Of a stretch of 61,876 nucleotides of DNA, positions 15,866 through 24,202 are shown piece by piece. The DNA is from Candidatus Heimdallarchaeota archaeon (lineage in GTDB: Archaea; Asgardarchaeota; Heimdallarchaeia; JABLTI01). The translations under genes and the position numbers were made by a program. The stretch spans positions 1-61,876 of the forward strand of contig JAHLVZ010000005.1 in assembly GCA_019058165.1 (NCBI GenBank), written 5' to 3'. The notes beneath the pieces are model-generated. The model had not been told where the DNA came from and searched no databases. It saw only the letters and a program-made list of their open reading frames with translations. Numbering within the stretch: position 1 is the first letter of the stretch; every line of letters begins with the position of its first letter.

Positions 15866-17497
15866 CTACTTCAAATAATCAAGTATAGAATCAAATTTCA
15901 ATTCATCAACTGTTGGTTTAGGATAGACACCAAATGTTTTACAAAACTTGAGAACTACTCGACTATTTATTCTTCCATGCTCGACATGTAAACCAAATAA
16001 TTGTTCAATTTCAGAAGTCATTTTGCTATCGTTATGTAGTAATTTTACATAAGTCTTTGTTGGTTCAAATAAGCTCATTATTTCAATAATTTTGCTTGTT
16101 ATTATTATTGGTAACTTTACTTGTTCAGAAGTAGAACACTGATATTTCAGATTAGGTTGTTTTGTTAATATTATCATTAAGGTCTTACTATTCACTTGTA
16201 AAATTTTTTGCAATGTTTTTAGAGTTAATGTTCTTGATTCGTTTTCATAATCCGAATATAAATTAGCAGCGATTCCTAATTCTTTACTTCTAGCTTTAAT
16301 AGTTTTATTTCCCCTAATCTTGGTTAGATATTTCCCTATACCAAGTAAACTGAGAGATGAAAGCTTTAGCAATTTGAAATATAATCCCTCAATCAAATTC
16401 TCTTGCTTTAATCCTTTAAATTGACATCTTACAAGTTTTAAAAGCTGTAACATGTCTGATTTCTTTTTAGGATTATCTACTCCAATCAGGTTAATAAATT
16501 TAAGACGATAGAATGCTGGAATAGTTAAGCAAAATGCATAATCCTTAATTTTACCAATTTTTGATTTAATACCGATTGAATGTAAGTAAGTATTAAAGTC
16601 ACTAACATACATTTCACTTGCACTACCAAATGAGATGTGATGTTTAAATGACCCATCTGCATCCATTGCACCTCGCCAGTAAAGACTACGATATGGTTCT
16701 CCTAAATGCTTAAAGAGAACCGGTTCTCGAAGCGATTGATATTTTGGGCCATGAATAGAATGATCAGTGAGGAAATTAATGAGTCGAACAGCGGAAGAAG
16801 ATCGTAATTCCACATTCCAAGCATTCCCCGATTTGAAAATCTCACCTGTATCTGAAAAAACATTTCCTAATAAATCAGATATTAGCTTGATGTGTTCTTT
16901 TGTTTCATCTGTTACTCGAAGATAATGTTTGTGGAGATGACCATCGCCGTTGATGACACCACAAAGATAAGCAAGCTGTTTTGATATCTTAGTTGGTATA
17001 GCATATCTTTTCCCTCGAGCACTTTCAAAAAATTGAGATTCAATTTCATTAATCATTAGAGGTACATTCAGTAACTTACATGCGCATCGATAGAGTGGAT
17101 ACGGCATTGCTCCCCGCTCAAGATACGTATTTAGTCTTGTTCGCCAAGCTGATATCTTGGAGTTGATTGCTCTATAGAAATAGTCTCGAGCTGTCTCAGC
17201 TATAAGAAGAATTTCCTTCTTGATTAGTTCTTTTTCTTCCTCAGTTAGAACTATGTAGGGAAATCTGGATAGAATTCTGTCACTTTCTTTTTCACGGATA
17301 AAATCAATCTTACGTACGAGAATGGGATACAAATTCAGTGAAAGAGTGTTTTTATTAACTAGAGCGTACCTTTTTCCTTCCTTCGAAGTGAGTGTATCTT
17401 TCGATAATAGTTTATTTGCTGTTAACCAATCATTCATAGGAGTTGGTCCAGGATCGAATAACAAGGGATCATTTGACCAGTTTAGCGAGTTACTCAA
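15866..17497 (-). CDS. Free-standing LAGLIDADG homing endonuclease with XRE-type HTH
   Basis: A 543-residue protein with two LAGLIDADG helices: AYLCGVINGDGHL (about residues 176-188, acidic residue D185) and LYWRGAMDADGSF (about 272-284, D281). Two motifs in one chain make a monomeric, pseudo-symmetric endonuclease. Residues about 385-425 read as a Cro/C1-type helix-turn-helix (KELGIAANLYSDYENESRTL), which would add DNA specificity. There is no sign of intein splicing motifs or host-protein flanks, so the gene is free-standing. It sits between the Cas4-like gene and the left end of a TnpB element, in the mobile part of the window. Confidence 0.82.
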   Translation of the reverse strand: MSNSLNWSNDPLLFDPGPTPMNDWLTANKLLSKDTLTSKEGKRYALVNKNTLSLNLYPILVRKIDFIREKESDRILSRFPYIVLTEEEKELIKKEILLIAETARDYFYRAINSKISAWRTRLNTYLERGAMPYPLYRCACKLLNVPLMINEIESQFFESARGKRYAIPTKISKQLAYLCGVINGDGHLHKHYLRVTDETKEHIKLISDLLGNVFSDTGEIFKSGNAWNVELRSSSAVRLINFLTDHSIHGPKYQSLREPVLFKHLGEPYRSLYWRGAMDADGSFKHHISFGSASEMYVSDFNTYLHSIGIKSKIGKIKDYAFCLTIPAFYRLKFINLIGVDNPKKKSDMLQLLKLVRCQFKGLKQENLIEGLYFKLLKLSSLSLLGIGKYLTKIRGNKTIKARSKELGIAANLYSDYENESRTLTLKTLQKILQVNSKTLMIILTKQPNLKYQCSTSEQVKLPIIITSKIIEIMSLFEPTKTYVKLLHNDSKMTSEIEQLFGLHVEHGRINSRVVLKFCKTFGVYPKPTVDELKFDSILDYLK

Positions 17498-17563
17498 TTT
17501 CAGTCTCTCATCAATTTCTTTTCTAATTAGATGTTATATCTTCCTTTCTTAAATATCTCTTAG

Positions 17564-17585
17564 ATTAGCTGTACGGAAAGCTAAT
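17564..17585 (+). repeat. Left-end hairpin 1
   Basis: ATTAGCT, loop GTACGGAA, AGCTAAT: a perfect 7-bp stem 98 bases before tnpB, suitable as a subterminal hairpin of an IS605-type end. Confidence 0.5.
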
Positions 17586-17589
17586 TGTT

Positions 17590-17647
17590 TAGCTATTCTT
17601 TTAAATAAATGACTATTACTTTCGGTAAACTCTATAGAAAATAGCTA
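17590..17647 (+). repeat. Left-end inverted repeat 2
   Basis: TAGCTATT at 17590-17597 and its exact complement AATAGCTA at 17640-17647 flank 42 bases. It shares the TTAGCT/AGCTAA core with hairpin 1. The TATA-rich sequence just after it could serve as the tnpB promoter. Confidence 0.4.
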
Positions 17648-17682
17648 TATAATTAGCTGTATATATATTTTATTGAAGAAAA

Positions 17683-18876
17683 ATGGTGAACAGAGTCGTT
17701 AGAATTCAGCTACCATCTACAAAGCTTTTCGAAGAGTTAACGTTCCTAGCGAAGAACCTTTACAACTCAGCCACTTACTTAGTTCGACAAACATTCTTTG
17801 AAACAAACAGGATTCTACGATATTATTCGATTTGGAATAAGATGAGAGAAAAGGAGGAATACCAAAAACTCAAGATTCTAGCTGGAGCTCAAACACCACA
17901 ACAACTCTTACTGATGGTAAGCGCAACTTGGGAAGGATACAAAGCAGCGAAAGAGGACTGGTTAATAAATCCTGAGAAATACCTTGGAAAACCAAAGATA
18001 CCTGGTTACCTGCCAAAAAACGGTCTATTCATTGTAGTTTGGTCGAAGCAACAAGTGAGAATAAGAGATGGAAAAGTTAGGGTATTAGAGCGTCTGATGA
18101 AAGAAGGGTTTCCAGCGATTCCACTAGAAAAACTACCTGTTACTGAAGCAAATCACTCCATCGTTAGACTAAAACCATTTTTCGATAAATTCATGTTAGA
18201 GTTAGTGTATGAAAAAGAATTACCAGAATTGAAAGTAAAAGAAGAACAAAAGGTTCTTGGATTAGATTTAGGTGTTAACAACCTCGTAGCCATGTCAGAT
18301 GGATTACTCATCAAGGGCGGGGTTGTCAAATCAATCAATCAGTTCTACAACAAGCAAATAGCAAAGATACAGAAACAGCTAAGCAAACAAGGTTTGTGGA
18401 ATAGTAAGAAAAAGCAACAACTAATGCGTTGGCGTCATGATAAGCTGCATGATCTATTTCATAAAGTGTCAAAAGCCATCATTCAACACTGTCTTGAGAA
18501 CAACAATTCTTCACTAGTCATTGGTCGAAATAAAAATTGGAAGCAAAATATACGAATGAGGAAGAAAACTAACCAAAACTTTACTAGCGTTCCTTTCCAC
18601 AAACTCATTCAGATGCTGCAGTACAAGGCGGAGGAGGAAGGAATAGATGTCTTGTTCGTTACCGAAGAGTACACATCTCAGACTTGCTCAAGTTGTTGTC
18701 ACCGTTCTCGAAAGAATCGAAAATATCGAGGACTGTTTATCTGCAAAAAATGCAATCTTGTAATTAACGCTGATGTTAATGCAGCAAGAAATATTGCTGA
18801 AAAAGCATTCCCTGAATTCGAAAGAATAGGGGATAGAGGTAGTGTGGCTCTACCAGTAAAGCTCATAGCTTTGTGA
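17683..18876 (+). CDS. tnpB: TnpB RNA-guided nuclease
   Basis: A 397-residue, apparently intact TnpB (IS605 OrfB), ancestor-type relative of Cas12, expected to cut DNA guided by an omega RNA overlapping its 3' end. The RuvC-I Asp is D195 in GLDLGVNNL and the RuvC-III Asp is D364 in NADVNAARNI. A zinc ribbon (CSSC...CKKC) lies between them. At the usual RuvC-II position the sequence is SLVIGRNKNWKQ, with Gly where the catalytic Glu is expected; a Glu pair in FVTEEYTSQTC (E328/E329) could replace it. This matches TnpB groups with a rearranged catalytic site. The N-terminal wedge and basic linker are present. The start is ATG. Confidence 0.9.
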   Translation: MVNRVVRIQLPSTKLFEELTFLAKNLYNSATYLVRQTFFETNRILRYYSIWNKMREKEEYQKLKILAGAQTPQQLLLMVSATWEGYKAAKEDWLINPEKYLGKPKIPGYLPKNGLFIVVWSKQQVRIRDGKVRVLERLMKEGFPAIPLEKLPVTEANHSIVRLKPFFDKFMLELVYEKELPELKVKEEQKVLGLDLGVNNLVAMSDGLLIKGGVVKSINQFYNKQIAKIQKQLSKQGLWNSKKKQQLMRWRHDKLHDLFHKVSKAIIQHCLENNNSSLVIGRNKNWKQNIRMRKKTNQNFTSVPFHKLIQMLQYKAEEEGIDVLFVTEEYTSQTCSSCCHRSRKNRKYRGLFICKKCNLVINADVNAARNIAEKAFPEFERIGDRGSVALPVKLIAL

Positions 18877-18877
18877 A

Positions 18878-18893
18878 CGTTTGTATACAAACG
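18878..18893. repeat. Perfect 16-bp palindrome at the tnpB 3' end
   Basis: CGTTTGTATACAAACG is fully self-complementary and begins one base after the tnpB stop. It may be the right-end hairpin, part of the omega RNA, or a terminator (no T-run follows). Confidence 0.55.
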
Positions 18894-18991
18894 ATGTCAT
18901 CTTCCCTTAATCTAAAATTTTCGTAGGAATTGGAAAAAATAATTGCATTATCGATTTCCGGAACGCTTGCATCCAATTCGGGTTAGACCTC

Positions 18992-19255
18992 GTGGAGATT
19001 TACCGTCGAGTAATAACTCTACAATCGAATTGGAATCTACTGTACTTTCAAGCAGAAAAAAAGTTCCTAACTCATTGTTCGCAATTAACGTTTCCAACCC
19101 CCACGGTCTTCCGGGAAGAACTCGTACGAGCACTCAAATCAGTGTATCATTACGTTGAAGCTCTGAAAGTTCGCAGGAAACATAGTGGCTGGGAACTGGA
19201 ACAAATTCTCGTTATAAAGACATTCCAATATTTAGGAGAAGAATTCCCTTTTTGA
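18992..19255 (+). CDS. Doubtful small ORF or gene remnant
   Basis: An 87-codon frame in the 448-base gap between tnpB and the RING protein gene. The second half (LVRALKSVYHYVEALKVRRK, then GWELEQILVIKTFQYLGEE) looks like real amphipathic helices, while the first half is Cys/Pro/Thr-rich and unconvincing. Overlapping frames on both strands are also open because the stretch is GC-richer than its surroundings. It could be the 3' remnant of a broken gene or a non-coding piece of the TnpB element. No homologue is recognised. Confidence 0.25.
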   Translation: MEIYRRVITLQSNWNLLYFQAEKKFLTHCSQLTFPTPTVFREELVRALKSVYHYVEALKVRRKHSGWELEQILVIKTFQYLGEEFPF

Positions 19256-19324
19256 TTAGGGATCTCCTAATTCTCTTTTTTTTCTAAAAATACAATAAAA
19301 GGGAAAATTAGAAGTGGATATGAT

Positions 19325-20473
19325 TCATTTCTTCACTTCTACACCTGAAATAGGAACTACTCCTTCTACAGGAATTTTCTTCATACAAGTCGGGCATTTG
19401 CCTTTGACTTTTACCCATTCCTGGAAATGTGTTAGGTGTCCTTTGACTTCACATAAACTACACTTTCCAACTTCCTGACCGAAAGTTATTGGTAACTTAC
19501 AAACATTGCAGTGAACAACTTTGTTTTGACATGCGGAACAAGTCTTTGTGTCAGCTTCGATGGGGTTTCCACAGAAGTAGCAAATGTATTCCTTCGAGAA
19601 TGAAACTGGTTTGATTAATTGTTCTTTGCTTTTCTTCCGAACAAACACTTGTTCTAATTCGAAATATTCCCCAACGATTTGTTCGCTTTCTATCAATTCC
19701 TTAATAGCCTTTTCATATTGTTCCTTAGATACGTTGATGTGTTCTTCTAAGACTTTCGGTGTTAATTCTTGGATCTTTTGATAAGGCAAGCCCTTTGTTA
19801 ACACAATTATTCTATCCAAAGGTACTTGGATATCTGGTTGAAATTGAGATAGAACATCATAAAGAGATGATGGGAGAATATCTTCTAAGAGAAAAGGAAT
19901 AAGGACACTCTTAATTTTATCTTTTTTGCGTAAGCGTGACCAAGCAGCTTCACGTACTTTGGGCGATTTGTCTTCTTTAACTACTCGAGAAAACAATGGT
20001 GCATAGTCCCATTCTCCTACTTTTTTCCATAAAGATATGGCTGCCAAAGCAATTAAACGAGTGTATTCTATATCTGATCGTAATGCTTCTACAAATATCT
20101 CCTTTGTTTCCTCAAGTTTATCATGATAATCCATCATTTGTTGTGCTGCATAGTAACTAACGTTGTCTTGCTCAATGCCTTGTTGGAACACATCGTTCAG
20201 TGCATAGTAAACCTCAGGATACATCGTTTTGTCTTTAAAGAAGGATACAGTTGATTTTTTCAAGTGAACAGATACACTCTGGTCTTTCAACAGTGAAATT
20301 AGTAAAGGAATTATTTCATCTACTCTTTTTATTACAGCATAGATTTCATTTGCAGTGTGTCGTTCACTTAGTAAACGAGCAATTTGTTGAAGGGTTCGCA
20401 TACGTGCGCCATCTTCAGTTGAGTTTTTGAACTCCTCAATATATGATATAGCTTTTTCTTCTAAACTATTCAT
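19325..20473 (-). CDS. Helical-repeat protein with C-terminal SEA/GATOR2-like RING
   Basis: A 382-residue protein. Residues about 20-215 are HEAT-like helical repeats (IIPLLISLLKDQSVSVHLKKS, YTRLIALAAISLW, SPKVREAAWSRL). Residues 225-275 may be a winged helix. From 296 there are two zinc modules: C298, C301, C312, C315 (ribbon) and C322, C325, C338, C341, H346, H349, C360, C363, with KGHLTHFQEWVKVKGKCPTC. The spacing C-x2-C, C-x2-C, GH-x2-H, W, CP-x-C is that of the RING at the end of eukaryotic WDR24/MIOS and some Vps proteins. An alpha-solenoid plus such a RING is the layout of coatomer-like tethering and GATOR subunits, minus the beta-propeller. The function is unknown; ubiquitin ligase or scaffold roles are possible. 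Confidence 0.75.
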   Translation of the reverse strand: MNSLEEKAISYIEEFKNSTEDGARMRTLQQIARLLSERHTANEIYAVIKRVDEIIPLLISLLKDQSVSVHLKKSTVSFFKDKTMYPEVYYALNDVFQQGIEQDNVSYYAAQQMMDYHDKLEETKEIFVEALRSDIEYTRLIALAAISLWKKVGEWDYAPLFSRVVKEDKSPKVREAAWSRLRKKDKIKSVLIPFLLEDILPSSLYDVLSQFQPDIQVPLDRIIVLTKGLPYQKIQELTPKVLEEHINVSKEQYEKAIKELIESEQIVGEYFELEQVFVRKKSKEQLIKPVSFSKEYICYFCGNPIEADTKTCSACQNKVVHCNVCKLPITFGQEVGKCSLCEVKGHLTHFQEWVKVKGKCPTCMKKIPVEGVVPISGVEVKK

Positions 20474-20579
20474 AGTTTTAACTTCCCCTTAATATTATCA
20501 TAATAATCTCATTGTTATGTTTGTTTATTATATTTTACCTATCATAGTCAACAATTATGCAAATTTACTAACTTGTTAG

Positions 20580-21386
20580 TTAATCATAGATTTTTGGCAA
20601 TACAATCACTGCATGTAGAAAAGCTTTTTCAACTTCATTTGAATCCATTCTTAACTCAGGATGAGATAAGGGATTCCGAACATTTTTTCTAAGATCGTCT
20701 AACTCTTTGATGAGGTTCTTATCAGCTTTCGGATTCTTCATTAATTCATCAGTAATTTTCCACCACTGAGTTTTCTTCTTACCTGTTAAGTCAAAGTAAT
20801 ACTTCCTAACTGATGATTCAATGACTCGCATAACCATGATTGCAGCAGGTGTCCATGCTTTATTCAAGTAGCAAGTCCTAAAATCCTGTAAATCCTCTTT
20901 CTCTATGGCTTGCATGTTTCCCCAAGTAGTTGACTCAAAATAGTGTTCTATGCCCTTCAATAATTTCTCGGAGTTTAAATTTCCATCAAGATACGGTTGA
21001 GTGATAATAATATTACCTAATTCAGTATGTATACGATCATGCCAAATCTCTATTCGTCTATGATATTTCTTTGACAAATCCTCTAAGCCTTTTAATTGTT
21101 CGGGGACTTCTTTATCCTTGAATTTACTCATTTCCTTAATTAATTCCTTTAACTCTTTTTGAGTAGGCTCAGATATTGATAGTTCTTCTAATTTCTTCCT
21201 CAAGCCATTAATTCCCTTACGTGTGACTTTAGGAATTCGCATTAACTCTTTCATTAACGCATTAGCTTCTTTTGATTTCCCTTCTTTGAGAAGGAGAAGA
21301 GCTAATTTAATAAAAGTAGTGAAATTAAATAACATTTCAAAGATAGAAATGCCAAAAGCTATCTCGTAGACATCTTGAAGATTCAT
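20580..21386 (-). CDS. HEPN-like protein
   Basis: A 268-residue, mostly helical protein. The N-terminus (MNLQDVYEIAFGISIFEMLFNF...IKLALLLL) is hydrophobic and may contact a membrane or form a core. Residues 60-110 are a Lys/Glu-rich helical region. The C-terminal third resembles HEPN/DUF4145-like domains: a long helix AAIMVMRVIESSVRKYYFDL, then RKNVRNPLSHPE, which contains the R-x4-H motif typical of HEPN ribonucleases. HEPN proteins often act in toxin-antitoxin or abortive infection. The location in a defence-rich zone supports this, but the family is not certain. Confidence 0.6.
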   Translation of the reverse strand: MNLQDVYEIAFGISIFEMLFNFTTFIKLALLLLKEGKSKEANALMKELMRIPKVTRKGINGLRKKLEELSISEPTQKELKELIKEMSKFKDKEVPEQLKGLEDLSKKYHRRIEIWHDRIHTELGNIIITQPYLDGNLNSEKLLKGIEHYFESTTWGNMQAIEKEDLQDFRTCYLNKAWTPAAIMVMRVIESSVRKYYFDLTGKKKTQWWKITDELMKNPKADKNLIKELDDLRKNVRNPLSHPELRMDSNEVEKAFLHAVIVLPKIYD

Positions 21387-21605
21387 TTTCCTTTTCCTCG
21401 AAATCGTTCTGTTATATATTGAAGAGTAAATTAGAGTTTAAGTTTTTTGAGAAGTAGGTAGGAACTTCATCCAACACTTTTTGTTTCTCATGACCGTAAT
21501 ATTGGATAAAGCTCCTACTAATACCTTAGAAATTCACTATTTAAAACTATTAATAAAGAGATAACCAAAACTAATGGAGAAAAAAAGAAGAGGGAAAAGG
21601 AAGAA

Positions 21606-22777
21606 TTAAGCAACTTCCACGTTATGGAATTCTTCTTCATTTTCTTTGGAGTCTTCTTTTCGTTCTTGTTCTTCGACAATTCTGTCAAAGATTTCAGGGT
21701 CGATTGAGCAACCAGCTAAATCTTGGAGCTTGTCGGAGAGAGTACTGTGCTGAGGTTTCGTGAGACGATTGGATGCTATGTCTGATAAGACGTATTGTAT
21801 ATCGTACAATCGAATGTATCCGCCATGTATTCGAGCATCAAGGGATCGTTCCAGGTAATCTTGGATTTTCCTCGGTAGGTTAGGAATAGCTTTTACGAAT
21901 TTCTTTGCTCGTTCTTCGTGAACGAAGATTTCCGTGCTATACTCTAAGTCTTTGAACATCATTTCGATAGCTTCGATCTGCTTAACAAGTTCTTGACGAA
22001 CAGTCTGTGTGAGACTTTCAGAATCATCCCTAAGTGAATGATTCGAACGCCAGGATAGTTTTCCTTCGATGTCATTCCATTGGTACAAGCCAGTCGTTCT
22101 AAACCGGTGTCGCAACGGAAAGCATCCCATCCTGTGTGTTTGTTCGTGAACCTAAGCATTTTCCGAACGTCACCGACTTCTCGCAAGGTTGTTTTTTCTT
22201 TATCAAAGATAAAGCCACGAAAACCGTATTGGGGAGAAAACTTGTAGGAATACTCCGCATCCGCTAATTGATCCGCAACCAGACTCTCAAGTTTGATCAC
22301 AGTATCGATCGTGGGGATGAAAGTGTACGCGGGAGAAGCCACACCGAACACTTCACTGGATTTGTTGTGTAGGAGTTGAAATTCTTTCTTACCACCAGTG
22401 AGAAACATGCTCTCCAAGCAGAGATCTCTGGCAAGAGAAGGCATCTTAATCAACGTGGCGTAAGACTCTGAACCAAATAATCTTGTGAGGAATCGTTTCA
22501 GTGCGAATTTTGGAACATGATATAGTTTCCCATCGTAATCAAATGATAATCCTGTGTGGATTTTACCAGTTCTTTTTTGGCGGAAGAACTCTACATCTGT
22601 TACTTGTTCCATTTCAAACACTGTCCTGAATTCAGCCAAGTATTGTTCACCTAATTCCCGAAGGTATTGAGGTTGTTCGACAGCAAGCTCAGTCAAAGGT
22701 GTAGTTACTTCTACGACCTCCGAATATTTACGGTAAGGAGACGGAAATCTCTCTACCAAATAGGTCTTTACGGTCAT
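21606..22777 (-). pseudogene. DUF932-like phage/plasmid protein, interrupted by a frameshift
   Basis: Two overlapping frames together make one protein of about 385 residues. The first (22777 down to about 22030) begins MTVKTYLVERF and contains a DUF932-type middle: FGVASPAYTFIP and TGWDAFRCDTGLERLACTNGM. The second frame continues with DDSESLTQTVRQELVKQIEAI and ends with an acidic tail. The switch lies near the CCC run at 22028-22030; one extra base there would join HLG to DDSESL. DUF932 proteins are typical of phages and plasmids. The cause could be a real mutation, a programmed shift or a base-calling error. The gene is GC-richer than its neighbours. Confidence 0.7.
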
Positions 22778-22962
22778 AAGAAATCACCAAATATGGTGTG
22801 TAAAGACGTTCGAACGGAAGCTTAAAAACACCAGAAATTATGAAAGATAGATTAAAATAAAACGTTTATTTTTTTAAATCAAAATTCAGATTTGTTTGAT
22901 TAAAGAAGGAAAAGAAGAACTCGAAGTAATCGAGTTCGTTTCTTAGAAATAGATTAACAGAA

Positions 22963-23103
22963 TTACTTCTTTCCTTTTCCTTCGTTTTTAGCTGCAGCTC
23001 TTTGTGCTCGTGCTTTGAAACCTTGGTTTTTACCAGTTTTATCCGCACGGCTTTGTATTCTACTGGCAGTCTTCTTAGACATTTTTGTTGATTTTTTTGT
23101 CAT
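22963..23103 (-). CDS. Small basic SMP-like protein (46 aa)
   Basis: A 46-residue Lys/Ala/Gln-rich protein with the pattern ASRIQSRADKTGKNQGFKAR followed by AQRAAAKN. The A-S-R-I-Q-S...G-F-x-A-R-A-Q-x-A-A-x-K/R-N signature is widespread in small prokaryotic proteins related to plant seed-maturation protein (SMP) segments. Its role is unknown; stress protection or nucleic-acid association has been suggested for similar proteins. The ATG is at 23103; the sequence GTGGTAG 8 bases upstream may serve as a weak ribosome binding site. The conservation pattern argues that it is a real gene despite its size. Confidence 0.65.
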   Translation of the reverse strand: MTKKSTKMSKKTASRIQSRADKTGKNQGFKARAQRAAAKNEGKGKK

Positions 23104-23304
23104 TTTTAACTACCACTTTGGTTTTGTTAAAAGAAACGGCAAATCACATGTTCAATAGCTTGTTTGGCATAAGAATCAATTACTTACTATTTAACTTAAT
23201 CAAACATTACTTTTGAGACACTTGAAATTTATCATTTCAAGCAATCTATTGATCACTTGAAGCAAAATAGTTCAAATACAAATAAAAACCTATGTTAATT
23301 CATA

Positions 23305-23876
23305 CTACTTCTTGTCCGTGACATATCTTACAATTTTCATAAACAATTCTAAACCTTTAGTAGCGCATTCATAACCGATTTTTGTTTGGTAACTTTTCGA
23401 ATCAACATGAATAGTTATTGGTTCTACATCAGGTCCACCAAAGTGTCCTTCTACTATATTATACGTTAATCCTAATGCGGAGAAATGCTGTCTTGTTTTT
23501 GGATGAGCAACTTCATCTCGACAAATCGATAATAAATCTTGTAATTCTTTTAATAGATTTGGAGAGAGTAATGAGTTAATCAATTTGTAGAAATCCTTCC
23601 GAAACATCCTTTCTCTTAATTTAGATTTTTTTGTTTTTGCCAAAGAAGAAACTGTTCAATTGCGGATCCAATTGCTAAGATAGTCGCTAAATAGCATTCA
23701 TTAATGAATGAAAAGGTAGCATTACGATAAAGTGGAATTGTGTTGAAATCTCTTGGGACGATTTGCTCAATATCATATTCCTTTTCTTTCCTCTTTAACC
23801 AACAAAATAACTCATATCGTATAGCAAGTCGCTTCTCGAGACTGGATTTGAATTCATTAAATAAAATCATTTTCAA
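23305..23876 (-). pseudogene. HEPN-type protein split by a frameshift in an A-run
   Basis: Two overlapping frames, 86 and 112 codons, join into one plausible protein of about 190 residues. The first part ends with a HEPN-type helix LATILAIGSAIEQFLLWQK; the second supplies KLRERMFRKDFYKLINSLL and then CRDEVAHPKTRQ, whose R-x4-H motif marks HEPN ribonucleases. The frames meet at a run of seven A (AAAAAAA on the coding strand, near 23625-23635), where a shift of one base restores continuity. It could be a decayed gene, a slippery site or an assembly error. The pattern repeats what is seen 1 kb away in the DUF932-like gene. Confidence 0.6.
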
Positions 23877-24202
23877 TGACTCCTAAGATATCTTCTTTCA
23901 TAATTATTATATGTCACAAACAAAAGATTTACTTTACTCTATGAGAATTAGCTATTTAAAAGGAAAAGGTAACTTGAAACAAATGAGAATTCGAGTTATA
24001 TAGTGAGTAAAAACACAAAATGAAGCTGATACAAGGATAGAATTAATTGATCCGAAACTCCAGAAGAATCAGTGGAAAGTATAAAATAGAATTTTTACTC
24101 GCAATAATTCGTGAATTCAAACAAATAACTACATACCGAACATAACAGAGAGTGTTTCCGGAGAAAAAATAATAAATAGCAACTAATTTAGTTGTGATTG
24201 CT

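Larger units (their letters stand above)
17564..18893 (+). mobile_element. IS200/IS605-family element (TnpB only)
   Basis: The tnpB gene is flanked by hairpin-forming sequences, as in IS200/IS605 elements, which transpose as single strands and lack terminal inverted repeats. Left side: ATTAGCT/AGCTAAT and TAGCTATT/AATAGCTA stems. Right side: the perfect palindrome CGTTTGTATACAAACG directly after the stop codon. No TnpA (Y1 tyrosine transposase) is present, so the element is non-autonomous in cis. The exact ends are not defined. Confidence 0.6.

Noticed and set aside
15866..17497. Intein or intron-borne status of the LAGLIDADG protein
   Set aside because: No splicing-block residues and no host-protein halves on either side; it reads as a free-standing gene.
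18943..19158. Plus-strand 71-codon and minus-strand 61-codon ORFs in the gap after tnpB
   Set aside because: They overlap each other and the 18,992-19,255 frame, have odd composition and no ribosome binding site.
22866..23048. 60-codon minus-strand ORF
   Set aside because: It overlaps the SMP-like gene in another frame and lacks a conserved pattern; the 46-residue frame is the better gene.
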